Notes under the pieces: generated by a model
Seen by the model: the letters and a program-made list of their open reading frames with translations, nothing else
Database searches by the model: none
Told to the model about the DNA's origin: nothing
Origin: Chrysogorgia sp. JL179-B06
Taxonomy: Eukaryota; Cnidaria; Anthozoa; Scleralcyonacea; Chrysogorgiidae
Assembly: GCA_035772405.1 (NCBI GenBank)
Contig: JAYKKM010000174.1
Span: forward strand, 162,001 to 226,000
Reading direction: 5' to 3'
Length of the DNA stretch: 64,000 nt
Part shown: positions 46,285 through 55,425 of the stretch, one piece after another
Layout of the letters: the number at the start of each line of letters is the position of its first letter
Position numbering within the stretch: the first letter of the stretch is position 1
Program-made: the position numbers and the translations under genes

Positions 46285-49169
46285 CTAAAAATTATGTAAA
46301 TCTCCAATGTAATAATTAGTCATGAGCAGTTCTGCATCTTGAGAATGGCCAACGTCTTGGAATGCTATTGTTGCATCAGCACCTAAATTGCATAAATCAG
46401 TAGTAAATAGCTATTAAGTAGTAAATTTCAAACGTAAACAGACATGAAAAAAATCGCTCGCTTAACGGTCGCTTGCAAATGGCAGTATAGAAAGTAAAGT
46501 AGTTAATCGTATAGACTAACATACAGTGACTACAAGTAGTTAATAATTAATACAGAAAGTAAAGAAGTTAATCATATACACTAACATACAGTGGCTAAGT
46601 AATTAATAATTAACACAGCAAGCAAAGCAATTGATAATATAGTTGATAATGTAATTTAGTCTATATGGAAATATAATCATATAAAATAGTGGTTACCACA
46701 CATGTCTATGAGCTGGGAGACACAGGTTAAAATCCTGGGTCGTACCTCCACTCAGGGTCTTAAAAATAATTGAGGACTAAAGTGCTGCCTTTGTAATAAT
46801 ATCAGCAAATGGTAAGACTTTCGGGTCTTCTCGGATAACGACCTTAAATCGTAAGCCTTCGGAACCCCTATAATTGGGCTTCTAGCCTGTTGGGGTATTC
46901 TGTTCACCTAAAAGTGTGATAAATCTAATATACTAAACTAACACTGTACCTGCTTCTCCAAATAGAACGATTTCACCACCAGGATGCTAAACATCAGGAA
47001 AAGTACAAATTCAAATATTTATTTTCAATTGACTACATATGACGATTTTAGGTGGACCTACAGTAAATTAGTCTTAAAGTGCCCATGACCCCAAATACAA
47101 TATTACTGGTATAGATTCTACATGAAGTGAATAGTTGAATACCAAAATATTTTATGATTTGAGCTTTGCGTTGATGTGCTATAAAGGTTTGTTTCAACTG
47201 AAATTCTAATGATGTGACGTCATTTACGGCATTTGGCTTTCTTTTCTGCTTTCCGTGTGATAGACTGGTTGAGGATTTGAGTGAAAAAGTTGATAAAATC
47301 TTTACTATAGTGGTCAAGTACATCATCAACGTTTGAGTTAGATTAATTTGCTTTAACAGTAGAATAGTGTATCTGAAATGATGCCGTAAATGACGTCACA
47401 CTCATTAGCATTTCGGACAAATAAACCTTTATAAAACATCAACGCAAAGCTCAAATCATAAAATATTTTGGCATTCAACTATTTACTTGATGTAGAATCT
47501 ATATTAGTAATATCGTATTTGGGGTCATGGGCACTTTAAACATATGGCGCTTTCCCATTACACGGTCAGACCGGTCTGTCCGGCAATATTTTGCTAAATG
47601 GAACACGATACGTTTGAGGAGTGCGGCTGGTCTACCCGGAAAATTTGGTCCTAATCAAGAGAAGGTTCATATATTCTGGCCGAACTAACCAGTCTGACCG
47701 TGTAAATGGAAAGCCCCCATATTATATATTAACTATATTATATATGTTACATAATTGTTAACTCATCGCTATTAGTCTTAAACATATTATATATTAATTA
47801 TATTAATAATATGTTACATAATTGTTAACTCATCGCTATTAGTCTTAAACATATTATATATTAACTACATGTATATTAATAATATATGTTACATAATTGT
47901 TAACTCACTTAAACATATTATATATTAACTTTAACTATATTATATATGTTACATAATGGTTAACTCACTTAAACATATTATATATTAACTATATTATATA
48001 TGTTACATAATCGTTAACTCATCGCTATTAGTCTTAAACATATTATATATTAACTACATGTATATTAATAATATATGTTACGTAATTGTTAACTCACTTA
48101 AACATATTATATATTAACTATATTATATATGTTACATAATGGTTAACTCACTTAAACATGATATTATATATTAACTATATTATATATGTTACATAATTGT
48201 TAACTCATCGCTATTAGTCTTAAACATATTATATATTAACTACATGTATATTAATAATATATGTTACATAATTGTTAACTCACTTAAACATATTATATAT
48301 TAACTATATTATATATGTTACATAATGGTTAACTCACTTAAACATGATATTATATATTAACTATATTATATATGTTACATAATTGTTAACTCATCGCTAT
48401 TAGTCTTAAACATATTATATATTAATTATATTAATAATATGTTACATAATTGTTAACTCATCGCTATTAGTCTTAAACATATTATATATTAACTACATGT
48501 ATATTAATAATATATGTTACATAATTGTTAACTCACTTAAACATATTATATATTAACTTTAACTATATTATATATGTTACATAATGGTTAACTCACTTAA
48601 ACATATTATATATTAACTATATTATATATGTTACATAATCGTTAACTCATCGCTATTAGTCTTAAACATATTATATATTAACTACATGTATATTAATAAT
48701 ATATGTTACATAATTGTTAACTCACTTAAACATATTATATATTAACTATATTATATATGTTACATAATGGTTAACTCACTTAAACATGATATTATATATT
48801 AACTATATTATATATGTTACATAATTGTTAACTCATCGCTATTAGTCTTAAACATATTATATATTAACTATATTAATATGTTACGTAATTATTAACTCAT
48901 CACTGCCTCGTGATCAGCGCAAGGTTGATATCAGAATTTCAATAATTTGAATCATGTCTATGGTGTATTTGTTTTCGCGTCTATACAATGTAGTTTTTTA
49001 AATGTGTAAAGAAGTGGTGATGAAAAATCTAACTGTATTTATATTGTGCAGCAGCTTCGCGTACCTCATTTACGAAATTCGTAACGTCATACACTTTTCC
49101 GCTTATGGCAATCCACAAATCGTCTTTACTGTTGTGCCGAGATATCTGTTCTAAAGTAAAAACAGACAT
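46285..49169 (-). CDS. Cytochrome b5, third divergent paralogue, anchorless (79 aa, 3 exons)
   Basis: Exons in transcript order: 49065-49169, 46950-46986, 46285-46382. Together they are 240 nt in phase. The protein has LWIAISGKVYDVTNFVNE, HPGGEIVLFGEAG (axial His36) and DVGHSQDAELL (axial His60), the same exon borders and 24-residue His spacing as the other two copies. It stops right after NYYIGDLHNF, where the others continue into the linker and tail anchor. It should therefore be a soluble haem domain. Either a further spliced form exists or anchor loss is real. Intron 1 holds the AT-rich satellite and two MITEs; the SINE copy is in intron 2. Confidence 0.82.
46685..46925 (+). repeat. tRNA-derived SINE, + strand copy
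   Basis: A box TAGTGGTTACCACACATG, degenerate B box GGTTAAAATCC, body around AGTGCTGCCTTTGTAATAAT and TCTTCTCGGATAACGACC, same family as 4.4 and 26.9 kb. It lies in intron 2 of the third cytochrome b5 gene. Confidence 0.7.
47070..47720. mobile_element. Two MITEs in tandem
   Basis: About 47075-47537: ends AAAGTGCCCATGACCCCAAA and its inverse, arms of about 110 bp. About 47550-47717: ends CATTACACGGTCAGACCGGT and its diverged inverse. Confidence 0.75.
47720..48900 (+). repeat. AT-rich satellite, units of about 55-75 bp with higher-order pattern
   Basis: The motif ACATATTATATATTAACTAT then ATGTTACATAATTGTTAACTC recurs about 17 times. Units alternate with or without ATCGCTATTAGTCTTAA and with or without a CATGTATATTAATA segment. 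Blocks of several units are themselves repeated. Confidence 0.9.
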
Positions 49170-49424
49170 GTCTACGAGCGTCGAGAGGATCAGTCCTGAC
49201 TCCTGGACTCTTTCAAACGAAGTTGAGCGTATTGTTTGACGAAGTCCTTCACGTTAAGTAAACATTCGAAGTTTTTAGAGTCGTTTATCTGGACCGCCGC
49301 CGTCTACTGTCAGATGATTAAGTGTAACATTTTCGCGAATAATTGTCAATTCGTAGTTTGTTTACCGCCAACCCGTGCATTTGATTGGCTAATTTCTACT
49401 TGTGACATTCTAACAGTGACATTT

Positions 49425-50100
49425 TGGCATATATATATATATAAGCCCTATTTATTTTATTTCCTCCGCGTCACTAAATTCTTGGCAGTTTACCACCTTT
49501 TCACTTTGCTCAATTATCACGAGTTCGCTCGTGGCACGTGCAATTAAACTCGAAAAACTTGAAACTTGAAAAATATACGGAAAAATTGACACTGAAAAAT
49601 TGAAAATATATTTTTATTTCTTATTAAATATCGGTATATAACATTACAATACCCGATAATGAATAAAGTTTTACAAGGTCATAATGAATAAAAATGTTTT
49701 ACAAAGTGTGATAATGAATAAAAATGTTTTAAGGTGATAATTGATAAAAAGGGCTGTCGTTTCATTTAAAGTATCCCGAATTTAAAACCAAACGGCCAAA
49801 CCTTACCCTAACCCTAACCCTAGACCTAATACTAACCCGAACTTTTACGATGATGCTTTTATATTTTAAAAATAACAACTGATTTTAATTTCGGGATTTA
49901 TATCCGCGTATAAATTGACTGCAAAATTACCAATTGCTTTAAAACTCTAACTAAAAATATATATAATGATTATACAAGTAGAATACTGTATTCGTTGAAA
50001 CAATGATGGATTATAAATAAAATATTAAACTACACGCGTTAAAATGTGTCACAAATGATAAAATGTGTCACAAATGTTAAAATGTGTCACTACCTGCGTC
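49425..50100. other. Repeat-end fragment and telomere-like tract
   Basis: 49466-49512: TTGGCAGTTTACCACCTTTT end shared with 17.8 and 24.6 kb. 49799-49826: CCCTAACCCTAACCCTA, an interstitial telomere-like tract. The rest is AT-rich with nothing recognised. Confidence 0.55.
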
Positions 50101-50105
50101 ACAAC

Positions 50106-50140
50106 GCAGCCGCCTGTTTCCGGCGGAAACAGGCGGCTGC
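50106..50140. repeat. Perfect GC-rich hairpin, 16-bp arms
   Basis: GCAGCCGCCTGTTTCC, loop GGC, then its exact reverse complement. It stands out from the AT-rich surroundings. Confidence 0.85.
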
Positions 50141-50384
50141 CGGGTTTGAAAAGGCCGGATGTGATGTAGCTAGTAAAAATGCAGAATCTGTTGCAGTCGA
50201 GAATTCAATATCTAAAATTTTAAAATCGAGACTTAAATATGTTGTAATGTTGGGTGCAGATGAATCCAATAGGTGTTTTATTATATCGAACAAAATATCT
50301 TAACGCAAAGATGTTTCTTCGCACGTAAACAGTGAAAAGGTTACTGTCCAATATGGTGCTGTATGATGTATCGTAAAATATTGC

Positions 50385-50770
50385 ACTGTCACGTGTCGAC
50401 TGCGCATCAAAATGACATGTTCTGTGTCGGGATAAAACTTATTTTAATTCATAACATCAGGCTAAAACCACAATAGACATTTGTATTTCTATTTACATTT
50501 GCAAATTCGTTATACTGAATTCCCCAGCCTGATGTTATGAATAGCGTAGAGTCTGGCTGCTATTAATAGCTCAAAAAGCGGACAAACAAACCAAATTTGA
50601 CTCACAAATTATTGCAAATGAGCTATTTCTTTTGTTATGGCCGCACTAATTATGGGTAAAAGCGGACAAACATCGGTACTGACTACTGACGTCATCTTGA
50701 CGGAGCGCTATTGAAATAAGTTTTATCCCGACGCAGAACGCGTCATTTTGATGCGCAGTCGACATTATGA
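50385..50770. repeat. Inverted-repeat element (GTCGACTGCGCATCAAAATG ends)
   Basis: The left arm around 50395-50455 and the inverse arm around 50705-50768 share the GCGCATCAAAATGAC core and ATAAAACTTATTTTA. No coding sequence inside. Confidence 0.7.
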
Positions 50771-51187
50771 ACTGTAGCTCTGTAAATCGGCAACACTACA
50801 TCGCACAGTGGATATTGGGACACTTGGTAAACTATTTCAAAAAGTTGTAAAATATGGCAAGTTTTTTGGACTTCGTAAACAACAAAAAATTCCATAAAAT
50901 CTGGTACATTTAACCATAATTCCTTGCGCGCAGTAAACATTGAATCTCGTAGATATAGCAGAGGATAGAGTTTCAAAAAGATTAAGTTTGGTAAAAAGGA
51001 AGCTTTTACGTATTTAGTTCATGTTTACAAGGTAAACAATGTTTAGCTGTTATTACAGGTGAGTTAAGGTCGCAAAGCATTCTGGTAAAATGTACCGCCG
51101 CCATCTTTTTCGGTACCGTCAATTAAAAACGGTAAAAATGAGTGAATAAATTACCCAGTCCACACATAAAAACTTATCAAACTATCT

Positions 51188-52602
51188 CTAAATTTCGAAT
51201 TCAGCTTCGATTTTCCCTAAACATTTGTTATCTTGGTTGGTGACGTGTCCAATAGCCACAAAATACCCCTGAAAGAAATATGGAAAAATAAAGACTCAAA
51301 TTTCAGGGTTTCTGCTAGATTTATGTCAAAAAGTAGGAGAAAAGTAGGAATAAAGAAAACGTAATTAGGTTTCCTTGTCTGCCAAAAATTTCATCTTCAT
51401 GAACTTTTTTCCTGTTAAAGTTATATGAACGTGATGTCACAAGAGGCATTTTTGTGGCAAGTAACAAAAGAAAAGTGGTTTGGAATGGCTCTTGTGACAT
51501 CTCATCCGATAACTTTGACAGCAAAAAACTCCATGAAGATGAAATTTTCGGCTGACAATATATATTATGATTTTGCTCAGGAAGACCCAAATATTACGGA
51601 TATGTAAAATCCCCAAACGTGAGATAGATATAAAAGACAGGGATAAAATGCTAAAAGTTACCTTTGGAACATGACTTGGAAATGCCTTTGATTCGTAAAT
51701 AGAAATCAGGGTACCTTATGTCAGAGTAAAATGTCAATTGATTGGAACATTAATAATTAGACATAAGAATATCTATTGTTAAATATATTGCAATACTATA
51801 TATAGTAGAATTGTTCCACGATATATAGTATTGTAACGATTGTAACATATTCTTAGATATTGTTTGTTGTAATATATTCTTAGATATATGAAATATTTGC
51901 AAGCAAATAGGATTTTTATATCTTCCATCTGTCGAATTTATATTTTATTAAAGTGTCAATTTGAATAATGTAATAGCTAATGTTCGATGTCATATTACCA
52001 TAATCGGAAGGGGGTCTGTCGTGGCACGTGGGATTTCAGGTGTCATGTGATAACTCATTCACATGTCCAGCCTCAGTTGCCCTGTCCTTCAAGATATGGA
52101 TTCATCTACACCTCTAGGCGTCTCCCTCCCCCAAGAGCCTGCATTGCAGGCTACCTCTTGAAGGACAGGGCAACTGAGGCTGGACATGTGAATGAGTTAT
52201 CACATGACACCTGAAATCCCACGTGCCACGAATCAAAATATCATGTCTAGTTTGAGTCCAGGACTGGGGAATCAAACGCGCAACACGGCTCGTGATCATC
52301 GGTACAATCTCGTACCCGGATCTAGCTAGCTGCATTTAGTTACAAGGGCGCATATTGTAAACTTAAAATTCAGTCGTATCTTGAGTCCATGTGGCGATTA
52401 TTCAGATTCACACGCGCGGCCGGGGGCGCTTGGGTCTGGGAACGAGATTGCTATGGAGCACGAAGCAGTACGTACTTACCTTTTTTCATGGGACATTTAA
52501 TTGCTTCGACTCCCATGCGACAAACATCAAATGTCTCATTGTACAAAGCTCGTCCGTGATACATCGCAACTATATTCGCTTTTCCATTTACAAGGTCATC
52601 CG
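51188..52602 (-). CDS. ML-domain lipid-binding protein (MD-2/NPC2/GM2A-like), last three exons
   Basis: Exons in transcript order: 52480-52602, 51662-51714, 51188-51268 (stop at 51188-51190), joined in phase. The segment reads ALYNETFDVC...IKCPMKKG, then the linker to GYFVAIGHVTNQDNKC and the end AEFEI. ML domains are secreted beta-sandwich lipid carriers with paired cysteines; the CP-x-KKG motif and the late Cys fit. The N-terminal exons with signal peptide are not seen between 52603 and the viral element, so they would lie beyond it. Membership in the ML family is from motif recognition only. Confidence 0.62.
51330..51632. mobile_element. Family M MITE, copy 4, in ML-gene intron
   Basis: Same palindromic structure as at 19475-19790, with the left arm partly degraded. 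It occupies most of the intron between the last two ML exons. Confidence 0.75.
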
Positions 52603-52935
52603 CTTCATAAAAAATATATATAATGAATTACTGAACTACAGTAAAAACCCGCGAGTAAGAACCTGCGTTTCCCCAAGTTAGCCTAAACAGGTTCTTATAT
52701 AAATGGTACTTAGCACAAATTGAGGCTATTTAGGTTCTTAAATAGGTTCTTACTTTCTAAAGAAAAAAATACATTGTAGCTAATAGAATTTAGTGGTATT
52801 CAGCCTGTATTCCTTATGATATAACATCTGCATACCATGTAAGTGTTTATAAAGAAATTCATGACAAAAACAGACTCTGTATAAACAATATATATATACA
52901 GTTACAGTAGTAGTGTATATATGCGGGTTCCAGCC
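52010..52935. mobile_element. Two MITEs flanking an ML exon
   Basis: 52018-52233: nearly perfect palindrome with ends TCGTGGCACGTGGGATTTCA and inverse, arms of about 95 bp. About 52636-52930: element starting AAAAACCCGCGAGTAAGAAC with several GGTTCTTA motifs and ending near ATGCGGGTTCCAG. Confidence 0.7.
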
Positions 52936-53159
52936 CAAAATCTCATAAAAATCTCATTTTCTCGAGTACCACTTTATTTTCCCTGATTAAACCCTGATTA
53001 AATAGTCACTCGCTATTAGCCCCCCCCTCGTTTTCTCGAGTAAGAGATTCTCCAACAAGTTATCAGGGAAATTAGACGGAGCTTTTTATTCTCTTGACGC
53101 CCCGCCCCCAATCGAAAAAAAACTTAATCTCACTTTTTAATTTATTCACAAAACCACGT

Positions 53160-53460
53160 TCCATTCTAGGGCGTGGTACATTTCAAAAATAGACCCCGAA
53201 CTTATGCTAATTAGCTGTGACGTCATCATTACGCCCCGCCCACCTGTCAATCAAAACTTGTTTCGCGTTCCGTTTCAAAAACGGGTCCCGAACTTATGCT
53301 AATTAGCGATGACGTCATCATTACGCCCCACCCCCTTTTCTTTTGATTGACACCTGTCAATCAAAACTTGTCTCACATTTCACTATGCTAAATAGCAATG
53401 ACGCCCCGCCTCCTTTTCTTTTGATTGACACCCCTCAATCAAAACTTTGGTCAGCGGTCG
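53160..53460 (+). promoter_or_regulatory. Three-unit tandem repeat with CRE, GC-box and PBX/MEIS-like sites
   Basis: Units at about 53180-53260, 53261-53370 and 53371-53450. Shared parts are CTTATGCTAATTAGC, TGACGTCA (53218-53225 and 53310-53317), a CCCCGCCC-type box and CTGTCAATCA (53244-53253, 53354-53363; diverged in unit 3). In unit 2 the last is part of a perfect palindrome TTTTGATTGACA-CC-inverse (53341-53366). It lies upstream of the first viral gene, like tandem enhancers of other DNA viruses. Transcription-factor assignments are by consensus match only. Confidence 0.55.
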
Positions 53461-53621
53461 CTCGCAAAACCTTGTTTCAATTTTCTGAAATCGAAATTTG
53501 GTCTTTAGTCTTTTAGAGAATCTCCTCCTCCTCCTCCTCGCGAGGTCTCCTCCTCCTCCTCCTCCTCGTTCCGATTTTCTGAAATCGAGATTTGACCCGA
53601 AGTCTTCTTGACCTAGGCAAA

Positions 53622-53882
53622 ATGCCAACTCGAAAATCAAACCCTACAGGAATGGTGGCGTCAGACTATCTCTATTGTACTTGTGGCCACAAAGCGTCGG
53701 AAACTGGGATGAGACTCCACACGAAGGTCGCCCACGGCGCAAAGCCAAAAACGAGAGACTTCTTGTGTTTAAAGTGCAATGTCGTTATCCCTGGTGGAGG
53801 AAAGGAGTTTGCCAAACACGAAATGGAGACGCATCGAAGGGAGCACGACAATAATCCACAAAAGTGGTTCACCAGCGGTTAA
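53622..53882 (+). CDS. Small protein with two C2H2-like zinc fingers (86 aa)
   Basis: Starts MPTRKSNPTG after CTAGGCAAA. The first finger has C-x-C with a distal H-x4-H (YCTCGHKASETGMRLHTKVAH region). The second has CLKC...KHEMETH. The rest is basic. Small zinc-finger proteins of this kind in viruses are usually DNA- or RNA-binding regulators. It is the outermost gene at this end and is transcribed inward from the tandem-repeat region, as expected for an early regulator. I know no exact family, and function is not established. Confidence 0.65.
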   Translation: MPTRKSNPTGMVASDYLYCTCGHKASETGMRLHTKVAHGAKPKTRDFLCLKCNVVIPGGGKEFAKHEMETHRREHDNNPQKWFTSG

Positions 53883-53914
53883 AGATGACCTCTCGAAATA
53901 TAGTACCCTTTTCG

Positions 53915-53940
53915 TTTTGATTGACACCTGTCAATCAAAA
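53915..53940. terminator. Perfect hairpin downstream of the zinc-finger gene
   Basis: TTTTGATTGACA, CC, then exact inverse. Same sequence as the palindrome at 53341-53366. It lies between the 3' ends of convergent frames, so a role in 3'-end formation is possible. Confidence 0.4.
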
Positions 53941-54155
53941 CTTTGGTCAACTCACTCCTCCTCCTCACTGTCGCTGTGGATCGTCTGCATCCTCTCGCTT
54001 GCAGCAACCACCGCTGACGATTTCTTGTCCGAAAAGTCAGCCAAATGCGCCACGCTCGTCTTTCTTCCTCGCTCAACGTCTCCGTCGACGAAGTCGCTAG
54101 TATTTTCAGACGATTGGCTTCCCCCAGTCCTTAGATCATAATTGCCACCACCTTA
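53941..54155 (-). other. Open minus-strand frame without a start codon, acidic tail
   Basis: Translated from about 54155 down to the TGA near 53955, the frame encodes a Ser/Asp/Glu-rich stretch ending HSDSEEEE and has no usable ATG at its start. It overlaps the end of the 138-aa gene in another frame, so it could be reached by ribosomal frameshifting or splicing, or be chance. Confidence 0.3.
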
Positions 54156-54547
54156 TATCCAACCCACCCAGCACTAACGGCGAGCACCCCCTCTGTCACC
54201 GACAAGTACTTTTGCATCTCCGGTGATGGTGTGTAGTAGTCGTTCAACTCTGGTCTCTTTTGGAACTTTGCAGTCTTGCGAAGCGTCGCTGAAAGCACGT
54301 CGAGAGCCGCGTTCGTGTCGTTGATGCTGTGGTTTGCGTCCGACAAGGCGAGACGTAGTCGCGCAACTTTGTCTCTGTGAGCCACCTCTTGCTCGTTCCA
54401 CAATTCCCTATCTCGCGTGAGTTTCTCCATTGCGAGATTGTGGCGACTGATCTCCTCACCATATTTGTTCCCCTCGAGGTGTTTGAAAAGGAATCCTGCA
54501 CCTGCGAACGCAAGTGCGTTGAATAGTCCACCTGCCATCATTGCCAT
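54131..54547 (-). CDS. Hydrophobic/coiled-coil viral protein (138 aa), unknown function
   Basis: The start ATG (54545-54547) follows GTAAGATAAAGAT. The N terminus is a Gly/Ala hydrophobic segment (GGLFNALAFAGAGFLF). Residues about 30-95 are charged heptad-like helix (NLAMEKLTRDRELWNEQE), then an aromatic/Pro spacer and a second hydrophobic stretch near the C terminus (VLAVSAGWVGYKVV). The layout suggests a membrane-associated virion or assembly protein. I recall similar hypothetical proteins in cnidarian genome annotations but can name no family. Confidence 0.6.
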   Translation of the reverse strand: MAMMAGGLFNALAFAGAGFLFKHLEGNKYGEEISRHNLAMEKLTRDRELWNEQEVAHRDKVARLRLALSDANHSINDTNAALDVLSATLRKTAKFQKRPELNDYYTPSPEMQKYLSVTEGVLAVSAGWVGYKVVAIMI

Positions 54548-54761
54548 ATCTTTATCTTACTGAGCAAATCTTGAGCAACTTTTGAGCAAATCTTGAGCAA
54601 AACCGATTTGCTTGCTTTTTGCTCACTTTCTAGTGAGCTTTGCTTTGAGCAACTTTTGAGCAAATCTTGAGCAAATCGACTTTGCTGCGTAGCAACTTTT
54701 GAGCAACTTTTGAGCAAATCTCAAGCAAACCCAAGCAAATCTTTGTGAGTAAGATAAAGAT
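54548..54761. promoter_or_regulatory. Divergent promoter with an 11-bp iterated motif
   Basis: Flanked symmetrically by ATATCTTTATCTTAC and its inverse, each touching an ATG. Between them TGAGCAAATCT / TGAGCAACTTT units recur at 11-bp spacing from 54561 and again from about 54645, with inverted versions (TTTGCTCA-like) in the middle. The symmetry says both genes share a control region. Confidence 0.6.
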
Positions 54762-55121
54762 ATGAGTGAAGCAACAGAGACAATCACGTCCCAAAAACCC
54801 AAGGATCCAAAGAAGGTTGAGGGAGGAAAGAGACTCGCCGCGATTAGCAAAGCTGCAAAGGCGAAGAAGGCTCAAGAAAGACTTGAGCAAAGCGAGGGAC
54901 AACGATCACGAGAGAGCAACCAACTCGTTGGTAAGCTTGGGTACGTTGTTGGAGCGATTGGTGTCGTTGGAGGGTTGTACTTTTACTTCAAACGTGACGA
55001 CGAGCCTCCACCTCGCCACGTCGTCTTCGACTCCTCGGAGGCAAACGCTCCATCGTGTTCTAGAGCATCTTCCGATGCAGACCAGGCCAAAGATTGTTCA
55101 GACCTTGAGTCTTTTGATTAA
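54762..55121 (+). CDS. Lys/Ala-rich protein with one transmembrane segment (119 aa)
   Basis: Start ATG preceded by GTAAGATAAAGAT. The N-terminal half is basic and helical (GGKRLAAISKAAKAKKAQER). One membrane segment (LGYVVGAIGVVGGLYFYF, about residues 58-76) is followed by an acidic Ser-rich end with DLESFD. A positively charged exterior followed by a single span is seen in small virion membrane proteins, but no named family is recognised. Confidence 0.6.
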   Translation: MSEATETITSQKPKDPKKVEGGKRLAAISKAAKAKKAQERLEQSEGQRSRESNQLVGKLGYVVGAIGVVGGLYFYFKRDDEPPPRHVVFDSSEANAPSCSRASSDADQAKDCSDLESFD

Positions 55122-55145
55122 AAACTTTTCTCGTGTAATAAAAGG

Positions 55146-55370
55146 ATGTCAGATCGAAAGGAAATAATGAACGAGGTGTACGACGCTCTGCTCTACACCA
55201 CCGCAGGAGTTGGTATTAGCATGGTGTCGAGGAAAATTCTCGGAGAATCTCTCAGCGCGCCAACCACGCTCGTGGGAACATTGAAACTCGCAGTCGCAAT
55301 CAGCGCTGGAACGATCGCTGTGAAATACGCACAACAAAAGAAGCTTATCCCAGACGACCCTTTCAAGTGA
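55146..55370 (+). CDS. Small membrane protein (74 aa)
   Basis: Starts 24 bp after the previous stop, with AATAAAAGG before the ATG. Amphipathic N terminus, then two moderately hydrophobic segments (YTTAGVGISMVSRKIL and LKLAVAISAGTIAVKYA) and a polar PDDPFK end. Same block and orientation as the preceding TM protein. Function unknown. Confidence 0.55.
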   Translation: MSDRKEIMNEVYDALLYTTAGVGISMVSRKILGESLSAPTTLVGTLKLAVAISAGTIAVKYAQQKKLIPDDPFK

Positions 55371-55387
55371 GTCGTTCGACGTGTCTC

Positions 55388-55411
55388 GTTTTATAAGCTT
55401 TTGCTTATAAA
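55388..55411. terminator. Perfect 10-bp hairpin between convergent viral genes
   Basis: TTTTATAAGC, loop TTTT, then the exact inverse. It lies between the stop at 55370 (+) and the stop at 55426 (-). Its symmetry would serve both strands. Confidence 0.55.
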
Positions 55412-55425
55412 ATCACCTTGTATCC

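Noticed and set aside
49799..49826. Chromosome end (telomere)
   Set aside because: Only about three to four repeats, flanked on both sides by ordinary sequence: interstitial tract.
53592..53621. Upstream extension of the zinc-finger gene
   Set aside because: It begins at TTG, not ATG; the first ATG is at 53622.
53779..54141. Plus-strand frame overlapping the zinc-finger gene end and the 138-aa gene
   Set aside because: It overlaps two better-supported frames, and its composition looks like an antisense shadow of the acidic minus-strand frame.
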